Source of the DNA: Takakia lepidozioides
Taxonomy: Eukaryota > Streptophyta > Takakiopsida > Takakiales > Takakiaceae
Assembly: GCA_030704615.1 (NCBI GenBank)
Contig: CM060734.1
Span: 42,362,042-42,426,041 of the forward strand
Length of the DNA: 64,000 nucleotides
Reading direction: 5' to 3'
The notes under the pieces are model-generated. The model did not search any database, was not told where the DNA came from, and saw only the letters and a program-made list of their open reading frames with translations. A program made the translations under genes and the position numbers. Below, one piece after another: positions 11,355-23,015 of the stretch; within the stretch, counting starts at the first letter, position 1; the number at the start of each line of letters is the position of its first letter.

Positions 11355-12582
11355 GTGCAGCTCCCTGTGACGTTTATAGGAGGAGTTGCGGTTGCCCAGC
11401 GAGGCAAGATGCCGACACTAGCAGCATTCACAACGGCAGTGAGTTGGCCTAGAGAGTTGCTTGCGGGCAACGCTCATTCAGAGGATGTGCCACCTCCGGG
11501 AGAGCAGGATGACGTGTATGGTATGGCGGAGTTGCCTACCATGATTGCTCAGACTCCATTGTGGGGCACGAGCAAGGATTTGCAGCGGGATGCTGATCAA
11601 CGCGTGCAACAAGCCTGGGTGGAGGCTTTTGTATCGTCAGGAGAGGAGGAGAGTGCGGGGATTGCACCAGGACCACCTCAGTTGTCTCCATTGGACACCA
11701 CACCTATTGTGTGGCAGTATCCGGATGAAGGCATTTGTCTTCTGGACTTGTTTGGCGGGATCGGCACCGGATTGGCTGCTGTGTTACAGGCAGGTGTACG
11801 AGTTCGGCGTTACCTGTATGTGGAGAGGGATGAGACTGCACTACGCGTTTCACTTTGCCATGTTGCTCAGTTGGTGCAGCGGTACCCTGAGTTGTTGTCG
11901 GTGTCTGCAATTCGTGGATATCAGCAGGCCTTGCCAGCAGACATTTCGTTGCTGGGGGCGCAGGATTTGGAGCGGGTTGGCTCCATTGATCTGGTAGTGG
12001 CAGGTTGGCCCTGCCAAGGGCATTCATCAGCCGGGCATGGCAATGGATTGCAAGACTCGAGGTCGGGTCTGTTTTGGAGATGGTGCGGGTTTTGCGCCAC
12101 TTGCAGCTTCATCAAGCTGTATCTCAGCATACATCTTGGAGAATGTGCCACTGATGGGCGATTCTCGGGCCAGGGTGATGGCCAATGTGCATCAAGTCCG
12201 GTCATGGCTTGGGTCAGCAGTGTTGCTAGATGCAGCTACAGTGGGGTCACGGGCTCATCGTCCACGGCTATGGTGGACTAACTTGATGCCACCCGCACTG
12301 CTCAAGCGTGCATTTGATGGGGTGCAGCGGCTAGCACATCTCATAGTGGATAGCATTCTGGACATAGGGAGGCAGTATCAGCGTGTGAGATACGATGACC
12401 GTTCGCCTTTGGCAGTGGTCAACAAGGTGGGTCAACCACGAGTAGCATTACCTACACTGCTCAGTTTCCCAGGATCGCATGCTTTCCGGGATAGTGGACC
12501 TGGCCTCCTGTGGGATGCTCAGTTGCAGCAGTTAGTGGAGCCTAATGCTGACGAGCGTGAGCGGGCAATGGGTTTTACCACT
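11355..12582 (+). pseudogene. gypsy-1 polyprotein: cytosine-5 DNA methyltransferase
   Basis: This encodes a C5-cytosine methyltransferase domain. Motif I (SAM binding) is LDLFGGIGTGL (11742-11775), motif IV with the catalytic Cys is AGWPCQGHSS (12000-12030), motif VI is ENVP (12139-12150), motif VIII is HRPRLWW (12256-12276), and the ERERAMGF block (12552-12576) precedes the target-recognition end. The domain shares its frame with the upstream protease. Two small indels (a lost base near 12070 and about two extra bases near 12126) shift the frame between motifs IV and VI. At 12582 a CACTA transposon interrupts the gene; motif X resumes at 18566 in the matching frame. C5 methyltransferases captured by retrotransposons are known from some algae and dinoflagellates; which host class this one came from needs phylogeny. 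Confidence 0.88.
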
Positions 12583-13384
12583 CACTAGAAGCATTCGTGT
12601 CTTTTCCGAATCGACTGCACGTCCAAAACCACTGAGGGAACAACTTTGAGATGTTTGTTACCACTGCACAGTCGTAACGGATAAATTCACATTTCTAATG
12701 GCGGATAGAAGTTGCATCAATGACTCCGCAGTCGGCACAATATTCGCGGCGATTTAATTCAATTACGTAAATTGTTTTTTTTTTTAAAAAACAACAATTA
12801 CAAGTGGTTTTAAGCACTAGAGAACGACTCTTAACAACTAGGCATTCATTGCACACCCTATTCAAAAATGGAATTTTTATAAGTGCTCCACATGGCTCAT
12901 GACGTGGAATATTTTAATATATTTTAGGGCTTGTGTGGCTCGTAGAGATTGTTCTAATCGTCGGATGTAAAATGATCTAAGGGTGGAAGAGTAACTTTGT
13001 CATTTGCCTGAATTTGTCTAAGTGTTGGGAGAGGGTGGGAGGCTTGAGAGAGAGACGAACAAGTGATGCGAGAAGGACGAAGACCAAATCGAGGTCCATG
13101 TCCTGTTGTTGCAAGCGTTTATGGCGTCAAGGGCGCATTATGTGCAAATGTGGGCTCTTGTACCATGATTTGGTATTCTTCCTAATGATCACAAGGTTCT
13201 TGGGGGAATCAGCTTGGTCTTAGCAACCCATATTTTAATCTTGCCCGCTCAGCTGCACCGTGGTGGTTCTTACGAACCAATCCCACATTACCTGACTAGA
13301 GATACAAGCAGCACGCACAAGAGGTCTTCTTGGTTCATGGTCAGTCTAATCCGCAATGGGTCATGACACAAGGTAGAGGACAAT

Positions 13385-14280
13385 GTGGTGAGGGCACCTT
13401 CTTCTTCGAGCTATTTCAGCCTGTTTTGCCGAGATGTAGTGTCGTGGAGTGCGATGCTTGCAGGGTATGCACATCAGGGACGTGGGATGGAGGCTTTGGA
13501 GACCTATGAAGTTGCGAAGGGAGAGTTTGATAACATGGCTGAACAAGATGTTGTCTCAAGGAACACGCTGAATCTCGCAAGATATGGCCAGCATGTGTGC
13601 GGGATGAGGGCATTGGAGACATATGAGCAAATGTTGAGAAGAGGTGCAGCCTGACCGGTTTACGTTCATTTGTGTTTGCAATGCATGTGCAAACCTGGCA
13701 GCCCTGGAGACTTGGTAAAGGGCAAAGAGGTCCATCGTGACATTGTCAAAGCTGGAACTGTACCAGATGTAACAATACCTCGTCGACATGTATGCCAAAC
13801 GTGGGAGCATTCCCTTGTGGACAAGGAGTGTTTAACAATATGGCTGAGCGAAATGTGGTGTGGTGGAACGTGATGATCGCAGGACATGCACAACATGGGC
13901 GGGGATTGCGGGTTTTGGAGACCTATGAGCAAATGATGTGGGTCTAGGGGGTGAAGCCCGAGCACATTACATTTGTTTGTGGTTGTAGTGCATGTGCGAG
14001 CCTGTTGGAGAAGGGCAAAGAGGTCCATGGTTGCATCGTCAAAGCTGGAATTGTGGTAGATGTCATTCTGAACATGAATACCCTTCTAGATAGGGAGTGT
14101 TCAACAATATGGCTGAGCGAAATGTGGTGTCGTGGAAAGTGATGATCGCAGGACATGCACAACAGGGGCGGGGATTGCAGGTTTTGGAGACCTATGAGCA
14201 GTTGATGTGGGAGGGGGTGAAGTCCGACCACATTACGTTCAGAGAGTTCAAATGCCTCTCCACCATGACCTTGCTTAGCT
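13385..14280 (+). pseudogene. Pentatricopeptide-repeat (PPR) gene fragments
   Basis: Several frames encode PLS-type PPR text: RDVVSWSAMLAGYAHQGRG (about 13428-13485), then SACASLLEKGKEVHGCIVKA (13984-14046) and ERNVVSWKVMIAGHAQQGRG (14115-14174). PPR proteins bind organellar RNA for editing, splicing or stability. Here the repeats are interrupted by stops and shifts, there is no start with an organelle-targeting peptide, and no E or DYW domain follows. The piece lies inside the CACTA element, so it is best read as captured host-gene sequence. A third copy of one module is at 16490-16640. Confidence 0.8.
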
Positions 14281-14559
14281 AACCATGCCTTGCTGATGTT
14301 GTTGTCTTGCACTTGAGCTGTTTTTGGACACTGGCTGGAACATCCACAAGGCGGCTCTGCTCGAGAGAGAAATCAGCTTGAATGCAGGGGCAGATTTTGA
14401 GATCACAATCGCCACTCAGAACGTTGTTCTTTGCACCGGCATGGCATGTCAGCATGCATATCAGCCCAAACTCATTACTCCGTGAGCCTTCCATTGCCAG
14501 AGTGTGCCCATTCAAGCCAGATCTTTGAAACGCAGGGATGGAACGGGGTTTTGAAACCA

Positions 14560-16110
14560 GCATTGCCTAACTGGATACCCAATTCAGCTCCGCATCCTGG
14601 TCCATTAATCTGCTGCACATTGTGAAGTTTTCTGCCCGTTCACCGCAAGTTGAACAAGGAGTATTCTTAAAACACGGGTACTCATAATCTGAAAATGGCT
14701 CCAGCTTATGTTGCTTGAGTGCGAATATGAGTGTTGGTTGGCTTGGCAGCTTTACATCTGGTCCATCCCACTCAATATGATGAGCAGGTTCAGCTTGACT
14801 TCTCTCACACAAAAGAGGTTGGTTGTCTTGGGTCTTGGCAGGGTTTCCCACAACCGCCTTTCCTTTTCAGACTGCCAGTCATCAGCCTCGTTCTCCAATG
14901 CTTCACTTTCTTCCCAAGTGAAGTGCTCTCCTCTTTTATGCTTCAATGTCCCTGCAGGTGTCTTTTCCTTCATCTCCCGTGGTGCTTTCGAATGAATGAG
15001 CACTGATTTACATCTGTTGGCAACACTTACGGTGTCCCTTTCCTTGCATGCCACTGCAGGCCCGCATTGACTTTCTTGGCAAGGAAGTCTCCTCCTTCTC
15101 CCTCATTTTCTGGCTCTGTTGGTGCCCCACTCACCATGCTATCAGGGCTGCACTTATTTTGTGGTGTTGCGCCAGCCAAAGGCGATCTTTCACTGGTCCG
15201 ATTGTTGGCAACAGCTGATTGGAGTCTTCTTGGCAGAGTCTCCCACGAGCTCCCATCAATTTCAGGCATCAGGTTTTCTACCCTGCCCTTCCACTTTTCA
15301 TAAGCGAGGTGCCTGTCTTCCTCCCTTTCACTCTTCAGCATCTCAGGCAGATTTTTCTTCATGCGATTGCTGCTCCCATACTTCCAGTCCTTGTTTAATT
15401 TTCTCCAGCCATCACCCTCAGATTTGACAAGGTATTGCTGCCCTTCCTTGTGTCTTTCCTCACTCCCTGTTGCTGGTTTTATCCCAAATTCACCTCTCAT
15501 CCTTGCCTGGGGTTTTGCTTGCCAAACAACCCTTGTGTGGGGAACTTCAACGAAAGGCAACATCTCATTCTCAGCTCCTGTCTTTGTACCTCTTTGCAGC
15601 AGTACAGCCTCAAGTGCCTCACTTTCTGATTGCTGGGTTGCATTCTTCGCCGCCAACCTTTGACAAGAAAGTATGCTCCATCTTCCTCATCTCCTACTGG
15701 TTCCCTTGATGCTTCACCTCGTATGTCTTCCTCCTCATGTTTTAGCAGCAGCTCCCATGCTTGAATTGCTACTTTTCCTCATAGTTGATCTTGTGCTTTC
15801 CTTTTTCTCCGTAGCCTAATCAACAGTTTTGTCTTGGCAGCTCCCTTGCCATGAGTGCCTTGTCTCACTGCATCTCCCTTGGCTGCCCACCATCCGTGGA
15901 GTCTTTCTTGCACTATTCTGACCCTCGTTGGCATGCACTTTGCTGCGATGCCCCACATGTATTTGCTGCTCCCTTTAATCATCAACATAGTGCTCCAGAG
16001 CCAGTTCCTCATTGTTGACCAGTTGACCTTCTCAGCCCTTGGACCCCATTTTCCCTTCTCCCATGTTGCCTCGTCTTTCTGCTTCATCGTTTGCTTTACT
16101 TGCACGATGT
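14560..16110 (-). pseudogene. Unrecognised minus-strand ORFs in the CACTA element
   Basis: Overlapping ORFs at 16105-15779, 15656-15027, 15054-14752 and 14851-14567 share a biased, Lys/Glu/Trp-rich composition and may be exons or frames of one gene. One contains a small Cys pair (CSTCGERAENFTMC). A motif like WETLPR occurs twice (near 15240 and 14850). I recognise no family. It could be captured host sequence, a decayed transposon ORF2, or chance. Confidence 0.35.
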
Positions 16111-16489
16111 TGCTTCTTCCCTACAACTCATCATGTGTTGTGGCTCTTTCCCATGTTGCACTCACTCCCATCATACGTTGTGCAGTTGATAAGACTAAGA
16201 TGAGTTGATGCAGGATAGGGGGAGGGCTTGCTGGTGTATGTTGTCCGATAGGCCCTATGCACAGAGTCAAAGCTGGAAGTCAACCTTGCAAGGACCCAAG
16301 TGAGAGAAGTCTGGTGGGGGTAGCATCTTGGGGGATGGCAGTTAGGGCAATGTGTGTCTAGGGCAATATATGTCATAGCAGCGGGTGATGTGCTGCCAAT
16401 TTTGAGGATAGAGACAGCCTGTAAGCTGTAGATTTGTATAAGTGGTTTCTTCTGACACATATTGCTCCCAGTTTGCCACAACCAGTTGT

Positions 16490-16640
16490 TTGCGTTTGTA
16501 GTGCATGTGCGAGCCTGCTGGGGAAGGGCAAAGAGGTCCATGGTTGCATCGTCAAAGCTGGAATTGTGGCAGATGTCATTCTGAACAATACCCTTGTGGA
16601 CAGGGAGTGTTCAACAATATGGCTGAGCGAAGGATAGAGT
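16490..16640 (+). pseudogene. PPR fragment, duplicated module
   Basis: This repeats 13980-14130 almost exactly (SACASLLGKGKEVHGCIVKA, then the NNTLVDRECSTIWLSE stretch) and stops abruptly at the next repeat boundary. It shows duplication inside the CACTA element. Confidence 0.75.
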
Positions 16641-16644
16641 GTAA

Positions 16645-17730
16645 TGACTGCTAATGAAGGCACCTTCTTCAATTTTACCTTGTTTTCCCCTCTTATCAGA
16701 ATCGCCCCTAATTATTCATGTCTGAATTCTGCAAGTTAGCTGGTTGAGTGAAGCTTTGATAGTTTGGAGTGACTTTGACATGATTCTGCCAATGTGACAA
16801 CAGGAAAGTATCAGAAACAGGTAACACAGACGAGGAGAAGTTGTGGAATGAATATTTTCTGACCCCAGTCAATGGTGGGACAATCGAGGCAAGAAGGTGA
16901 ATGTTTGTTGGATTATAGAGAATAGCAGATGCAATTGAGCGTAGGAACTAGTGTGATAAGTTGAGTTGGGTGCTTCCTAGAACAAGTCTAGGCTGTCATC
17001 GTCAACTGCTAGCAACAAGGCGAGGTTGTATGCATGATTCGTGCGAGGCATGGATAGTTCAAGGAGCAAGGATAGAGTGTGGGTGCAGATTCACCCAAGA
17101 GGGCCAGACTTCAAGCTCCAGATTAACTATGAAGCTACAAGAAATCTGCATGGGTAGATGGTCAACTGGCAGCAACGGCACAATTGATAAAACCAGACAT
17201 TGTTAAGGAAGGCATCTTCTTCAGCACATTTCACCCTGTTTTTCCCTCTTATTAGAATCAGTCCAAAATTTCCATGTTGAATTATGCAAGTTAACTGGTT
17301 GAGTGAATCTAGTTTGGAGTGACTTTGACATGATACTGCTATGTGACAACAGGAAAGTATCAAAAAACAAGTAACAGACATGAGGAGAAGCTGTGGAATG
17401 AATATTTTTCTGCCCCCAGTCAATGATGGGACAACCGAGGCAAAAAGGTGAATGCCTGCTACATTTCAGAGAGTAGCAGACGCAATTGAGCAAAGGAACT
17501 AGTGTGATAAGCTGAGTTGGGTGTTTCCTAGAACAAATGTAGGTTGTCATTGTCAGCTACTAGCAGCAAGGCAAGGATGAATGCATGATTTGTGCAGGGG
17601 CTCGGATAGCTGAAGGAGCAGGGATAGAGTGTGGTCCAGATTCATCCTAGAGGGCCAAATTTCAAGCACAAGATTTACCTATGATTCCCTGTGGATCAAT
17701 AACTACAAGAAACCTCCATGGGTAGATGGT
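16645..17730. repeat. Tandem direct duplication, about 520-bp units
   Basis: Unit A (about 16645-17165) and unit B (about 17205-17730) align along their length, for example at GGAGTGACTTTGACATGAT (16768 and 17318) and CCATGGGTAGATGGTC near the ends, with many point differences. The units are non-coding. Confidence 0.75.
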
Positions 17731-17960
17731 CTATTCCGTGGAACTCACTGAAGTCTTGCATTATGAGGATCAGAATTGCTTGACTTGCACGAGGCCTTGA
17801 CCCTTAGGCAATCCCCAGAGCAACAGTAGCTTTTGGGCTGCTTTTTTACTTTGTGTTTTTCATTTTGTCCCATAAGCTCTTTGAGCTTTCCACATATGTA
17901 ATAAAGTACCATTTTGTTTCATTTCATTCATTTTCATTTCATTTTGTTTCATGGCATGTC
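17720..17960 (+). mobile_element. LINE 3' end with TTTCA-repeat tail
   Basis: The segment TTTTGGGCTGC...TTTTGTCCCATAAGCTC...GAGCTTTCCA followed by repeated ATTTCATTTC matches, inverted, the LINE tail in the receptor kinase intron at 52630-52750. Only the 3' end is present. Confidence 0.65.
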
Positions 17961-18565
17961 TTTCATCGTTTGTGCATTTCTAATGCATGATTAGTCGACT
18001 CACTACAAACACCAAAACTCCAAAGCATGAATCACTATGAATGATTGTTCAAGTAATTTCGAGCACTTCATGTAAAGTAGTAAAGCAGTGGTTGCGCCAA
18101 GTTCCGCAATCGCAATTGCCACTGGGCATGTAGCACTGCAAGTTATGTGGTCTACTACCACGTGGCGCCCCGGGCCTGTGGCCACGTGGCAGCAGTGGTG
18201 CTCGTCGTGGCGCCGCCAAGTCGGCATCCACATCGTCGTCCACGTCCGCGTCCATGTGTCACCGCGCTTCAGTGAGTCGGTCCACTTATCCGGAGGGAAA
18301 AGTCAAAGTCAGCCCAAAAGGTTAGACACACGGGCGGCCCGCCTGGTTACGCCACGTGGTTCTTCAGCATTAATCGCATTAATCGCTGAGCAGTTGTTCG
18401 CGCATCTGCGTCCTTTACTACTCCAATCATTGGATGTCCAACCCAACTACCACGTCTGTTGTAACTAGTCTGTTGTAACTTCCAGTCGATCCCAGTTTTT
18501 TGACTTTTACGACTCAAAATGAGTCGTTACCCCAGTGGTAAATGACACGAATGCTTCTAGTGACT

Positions 18566-18961
18566 GGTACCACGGCGGTGTCATCTCTTTCTAAGGCATC
18601 ACGTCGTCAAGTGTTGGGGCAAGCAATAGATCTCAATTGCTTGATCTGGATTATCAGCTTGGCTCTGGCTGAGCAACGCAGAGTGCGGAGTACACTTCCC
18701 TCGATGGTCTCTCTGCCTACCGAGACGGTACAGGCAGTGAGTGGGGGCGAGCATGTGAGGACCACGGGGTGCATGCATCCATGGCACACGTGGGAGGTGC
18801 TTGAGGTTCAGAGGGAGTTGGCAGCCAAGGCGGCTGTGATGGATGAGGTTGGGGATTTTTCTCGGGTTGAGGAGGTCCTCAAGGATGAGATGATGGGGCA
18901 GGATGAGGCCTTGTCATTGACTGAGCAGGCAGGGAGTACTGCTCAAGAGGTTGCAACATAG
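18566..18961 (+). pseudogene. gypsy-1: methyltransferase motif X and linker to RT
   Basis: Downstream of the CACTA element the methyltransferase frame resumes with RRQVLGQAIDLNCL (about 18602-18645), the motif X helix that packs against the SAM site. A Glu-rich linker of about 90 codons follows and ends at TAG 18959-18961, followed by CAACCA. The minus-strand copy has the same stop in the same context (28918-28920). This was one domain with 11355-12582 before the transposon landed. Confidence 0.8.
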
Positions 18962-20580
18962 CAACCACTGGACGCGTCCTCTACCTCTAAGCCCACTGGA
19001 CTTAAGGTTGCAGTTACGGAGGACAATTGGGAGCCTGACATTGGACCCATTGTCACCGGAGGAGAGAGACGACGTATACGGCGGTTCCTGAGGGCTTACA
19101 GGAATTGCTTTGCTTTCAATTTGAAGGACTTGGGAGCACTGAAGGGTCAAGAGATCCGTATTGAGTTGGCCACTGACACGCCAATCTTTCGGAGACCCTA
19201 TAGATACAGTGACATGGAGAGGTCTTTGATTCAGACGAGGACTCAAGATCTCTGGGAGGCAGGTTTGGTGGAGCTCTCTGGTGGAGAGTATGCTTCAGCC
19301 ACAGTGATGCCAGCCAAGAAGGATGTCTATGGCAATTGGACGGAGAGACGTATGTGCGGTGATTACCGGCCTGTAAATCGTCAGACCAAGTCCGATAAGT
19401 ATGCCATGCCAACACCAGAGGAGATCTTTGATGCCATCGGGCATGCTAAGGCCTTTAGCACTTTGGATTTACGATCCGGATATCACCAGTTGCCAATCAA
19501 GGAGGCAGACAAGCAGAAGACGGCATTCTAGGGGATCAATGAGCACGACAAGGATTGCCTATATCAGTGGCGGTTCTTACCGTTTGGGCTTAAGAATGCT
19601 CCTGCAGAGTTTCAGAGAGTCATGGATAAGATTCTAGCAGGGGTGGACTTTGCTCGGTGCTACATAGATGACATCATCATCTTTAGTGTTACGATGGAGG
19701 AGCATGAGAAACACCTTCAGGTGGTATTGGAGCGCTTGAGAGCGCACGGATTGAAGTTGCATCCGGGGAAGTGCAAGTTTTTCCACAACTAGATTGAGTA
19801 TCTGGGTCACATGATATATCCTGGAGGATTGGGGGTACATCAGACTAAGGTAGAGGCCATTGCACAAATTCCACGCCCCACGGATGTGAGCCGAGTTCGA
19901 GCTTTCATGGGGTTGGCAAACTATTATAGACGGTTTGTCAAGGGATTTAGTACCATTGCAAAGGCTCTAACCAAGCTGACCAAGGTGGACCAGGAATGGC
20001 AGTGGGAAGATGAGCAGGAACGAGTTTTTCAAGAGCTCAAGGCGAGGTTGACCTCGGCGCCTATCCTGAGACGACCTATCAGGGTGCGTCCCTTTCAACT
20101 GCATACGGATTGGAGCATGCTGGGGCTTGGGGCGGTGCTCACACAGGTGGATGATGAGGGAAGAGAGTTCGTAGTGGCTTATGCTAGCCGCTCGAACAAC
20201 GCTGCAGAGGCTAAGTATAGCTCATATGAGGGAGAGTGCTTAGCTGCAGTGTGGGCCGTGGCACACTTCAGGTGCTATCTATACGGCAATCTTTTCACCC
20301 TTGTCACAGATCACCAGCCACTCAAGTGGTTGATGGAGTCAGACAAGCTTACGGGGAAGCTTGCACGGTGGGCACTCATACTCCAGGAGTATGACTTTCA
20401 GGTTTTGCATCGACCGGGTTTGGTCAATCGGGATGCGGATGGATTGAGTCGCAATCCATGCATGAGCCAGCAGGATGACACTGGAGCTCGATGGCATGGT
20501 GAGACGGACGAGGAGATGGTGCCGGATGGCACGCATCTGTATTTTTGTGTATCTTGGCATCGGGAGATCAGGTTGGACCT
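18962..20580 (+). pseudogene. gypsy-1: reverse transcriptase and RNase H
   Basis: The frame continues past the TAG into a Ty3/gypsy RT: CGDYRPVNRQT, the FSTLDLRSGYHQ block, LPFGLKNAP and the catalytic CYIDDIIIF (about 19656-19685). RNase H follows with HTDWSMLGLGAVL (20102-20140), YSSYEGECLAAVWA and TDHQPLKWL. In-frame stops at 19529-19531 (TGG to TAG) and 19790-19792 (CAG to TAG), inferred by comparison with the other copy, make it inactive. It matches the minus-strand copy closely along its length. RT-RNase H copies element RNA into DNA in the cytoplasmic particle. Confidence 0.92.
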
Positions 20581-20589
20581 ATAACAGGG

Positions 20590-21150
20590 ATGACTGTAGA
20601 CGGAGTGTCTGAGGACCCTGAGGCTAGTGATGAGCCAGGTGGTGCCAGAGATATACATGAGGATTCGGCTGTGTTGGACTACCTCCGCAAAGAACCTTGC
20701 CATTGCACAGCACCGTGATACGTTGAGGTATGCCACTATACGTGGTAGAGGATATCGTCCTGGGGTTCGGAGGTTTAGCCCTGGTGACTATGTTTATTTG
20801 CAGCAGACTGCTCCTACGACTCTGGATGTTACTGCAGGGCGTGTTATTCTGAGGGTTCGAGAGGTGTTGCCCTCAGGGGTCCTGATCTTGGAGGGTCGGG
20901 ATGGCATGACTTGGAAGGACCATGTGCGTAATTGTGCGCCATGTCACCTTCCCAATGTCGATGGCAGAGTTGACCCAAACTTGGCAGTGGTACCTACAGG
21001 TTTGAGGTGCATGCTCTGTGGGTCTGCCAAAAGGGCAGCCACCATGCTGGTGTATGATCGATGCTCAAGGGGTTGACATATGGGATGCTTGACACCACCT
21101 CTTGAGAAGGTTCCTGACGGAGATTGGTTGTGTCCACACTGCTTGGGATA
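20590..21150 (+). pseudogene. gypsy-1: integrase tail with PHD finger (core deleted)
   Basis: After the RNase H tether (SAVLDYLR) the sequence jumps at about 20689 to NLAIAQHRDTLRYATIRG, which lies about 950 bases further on in the other copy. The zinc-binding HHCC region and DDE core are therefore deleted. The remaining integrase tail (GDYVYLQQ, the SH3-like region) leads into a Cys4-His-Cys3 PHD finger at 21008-21142: CMLC, CDRC-type pair changed to YDRC, HMGC and CPHC. A TGA at 21074-21076 replaces the Trp of the other copy. PHD fingers read histone H3 tails. Confidence 0.85.
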
Positions 21151-21411
21151 GTGGCAGTGGACATGACTGGAGGCAGCTAACAAGACATGGGAGGCCAAGC
21201 TCATAGGAGTCAATACATGAGATCCCAAGCTCAAGTTCACAGGTTGCAAGACGGCGACTAACGATGGGGCAACTCTTGCACCCGGCCTCTTGATCTATCG
21301 AGTTTGAGTGTAGTAGGGATAGTGGTGGAAGACTTAGTGAGGCTATGGTCACTATCACATCTTGTGGCTACCTGGACTTAGAGGGACCTAAGCACCAGCT
21401 AGGGGGGCGAT

Positions 21412-21577
21412 TGTGTGGACTAGTGACTGCCATAGTGGGCAGCATAGTGGCAGCCTAGTGACTGACTAGTTGTAGCCTAGTGGTTGGACTAGTGTATACT
21501 AGTGTATGGTGTGCACATGTGTTGTGTGGTTTTGGACAGCAATGTAGTTGTGTAGCGATATGTATGCGCACGATAGC
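21412..21577 (+). repeat. Partial LTR following the gypsy-1 polypurine tract
   Basis: The polypurine tract AGGGGGGCGA (21401-21410) is followed by TGTGTGGACTAG... and ends in GCGCACGATAGC. This matches the last part of the LTR at 21578-22071. The same arrangement, polypurine tract then LTR 3' part, occurs in the minus-strand copy. Confidence 0.6.
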
Positions 21578-22071
21578 TGTCAAGTTATCTTACCACTAGT
21601 GTGAAACTAGCTAGGAAATAGCTAGTTTTTACATATTGATATTTGGGATTGGCCCAAGTGTCAATCCAGGGGTCAAGGCAGATTTAGGCCCTGGAGTGGT
21701 TATCTTCACGGCAAGCGCGGGAGGCTCATCTTTCTCGAGTTGAGCCTCACCGCGTCTAGCTATGGCGCCGTAGTGTGGATTCCCCATGGCGTGGGGTGCA
21801 CTTGGCTTGACTTGTATTTGAGTGATGAAGTTATATATGCATGAGTTTATGCTTTAGATTTGTGAGCTCGTGCTTGTATTCTTCTTCTTTATCATTGTGT
21901 GGACTAGTGACTGCCATAGTGGGCAGCATAGTGGCAGCCTAGTGACTAACTAGTTGTAGCCTAGTGGTTGGACTAGTGGTGGACTAGTGGTATACTAGTG
22001 TGTGGTGTGCACATGTGTTGTGTGGTTTTGGACAGCGATGTAGTTGTGTAGCGATATGTATGCGCACGACA
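21578..22071 (+). mobile_element. gypsy-family LTR
   Basis: This starts TGTCAAG and ends GCGCACGACA, giving TGTC/GACA terminal inverted repeats. A second copy with the same ends lies at 23579-24018 and is flanked by an ACAC target duplication, which supports these boundaries. Short CTAGTGGACTAGTG repeats fill the 3' third. Copia sequence starts directly at 22072. Confidence 0.65.
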
Positions 22072-23015
22072 ACTTGGTTAGAAATCGGATTCATCGCCAG
22101 ATTTCTATTGACCAAGACAGATACGTCCATAAGATCATTTCAGACTTCCGACTTGTTGATGCAAATCCAGTCTCCGTGCCAGCTGATCCGGCGAGCCATC
22201 TGGTATCTTTTTCCATGAGTACAGATGATGAACCTACAACTTCATTTCCCTACAAAGAGTTGGTGGGCAGTTTAGCATATCTTGCTATGTGCACGAGACC
22301 CAACATTTCATATGCTGTCAATAATGCAGCCAAATTTTCTGCCAATCCGACACAGATTCACTGCATGGCTCTCAAGAGAATCTTGAAGTACTTGATTGGC
22401 ACACCGCACATGGCTATATGCTATGGTCCAACATCACAGATCAACACTTTGGTAGCCTTTTGTGATGATGGCAGTGTAGGAGCCCAATGAGAGACCATCG
22501 GTAACATCTTCAGCGGTGGATCCGGACCCAAAGCCACTCGGTCCAGGTGTGGCCTTCAAGTATGTCACAAATGTGCTAACGATCTTGATGATCGCAAATC
22601 CAGATCTGGCTACGTGTTGTTACTCAATGGGGGCCCTATTGTGTGGGGCAGTAGAAAACGAGTCTGCACAGCAAGTAGCACCACAGAGTCGGAGTATATT
22701 GCTGCCTTTGTAACGGCAAAAGAGATTCTTTGGACTCGAAGGCTACTTCACAGTCTTGGAGTTTCGCAGCAGGAACCTACTCTATTGTTCTCTGACAACC
22801 AAAGTGCTATACGTCTAGCATACAATCCTGAATATCCTAAGAGGACAAAACATGTGGACGTTGCATATCATGTCATCAGAGAAAATCAGGAGAAAGGGGA
22901 GCTCAAAGTTCTGTACGTCCCTACCAATTCACAGATCGCTGATTTATTCACGAAGGCACTTCCAGTACACACCTTCAAGCGTTTCAGAGATGTGTTGGGA
23001 AATTGTCATCAGTGA
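22072..23015 (+). pseudogene. copia reverse transcriptase/RNase H 3' part
   Basis: Ty1/copia pol 3' end: RT tail with YKELVGSLAYLAMCTRPNIS and the LKRILKYLIGT block, a break near 22490, then RNase H with SGYVLLLNGGPIVWGS, STTESEYIAA, SDNQSAIRLA and KHVDVAYHVIRE, ending LFTKALP. The 5' part of the element is missing. A frame change separates the RT tail and RNase H. It abuts the gypsy LTR on the left. Confidence 0.88.

Larger units (their letters stand above)
12583..18562. mobile_element. CACTA (En/Spm) DNA transposon, non-autonomous
   Basis: The ends are exact 19-bp inverted repeats, CACTAGAAGCATTCGTGTC (12583-12601) and its complement ending TAGTG (18544-18562). They are flanked by the 3-bp direct repeat ACT (12580-12582 and 18563-18565), the size expected for this superfamily. 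A subterminal inverted pair TTACCACTG/CAGTGGTAA lies at 12658-12666 and 18533-18541. No CACTA transposase is recognised inside. The cargo includes PPR gene fragments, unrecognised minus-strand ORFs, a tandem duplication and a LINE tail. The element sits inside the methyltransferase gene of the gypsy copy and removing it restores the reading frame. Confidence 0.95.

Noticed and set aside
12037-12588. A separate gene starting at 12037
   Set aside because: It carries methyltransferase motifs VI and VIII and is the same domain shifted by small indels.
15027-15656. CACTA transposase (TNP2-like)
   Set aside because: No TNP2-type motif or zinc finger was recognised in these ORFs.
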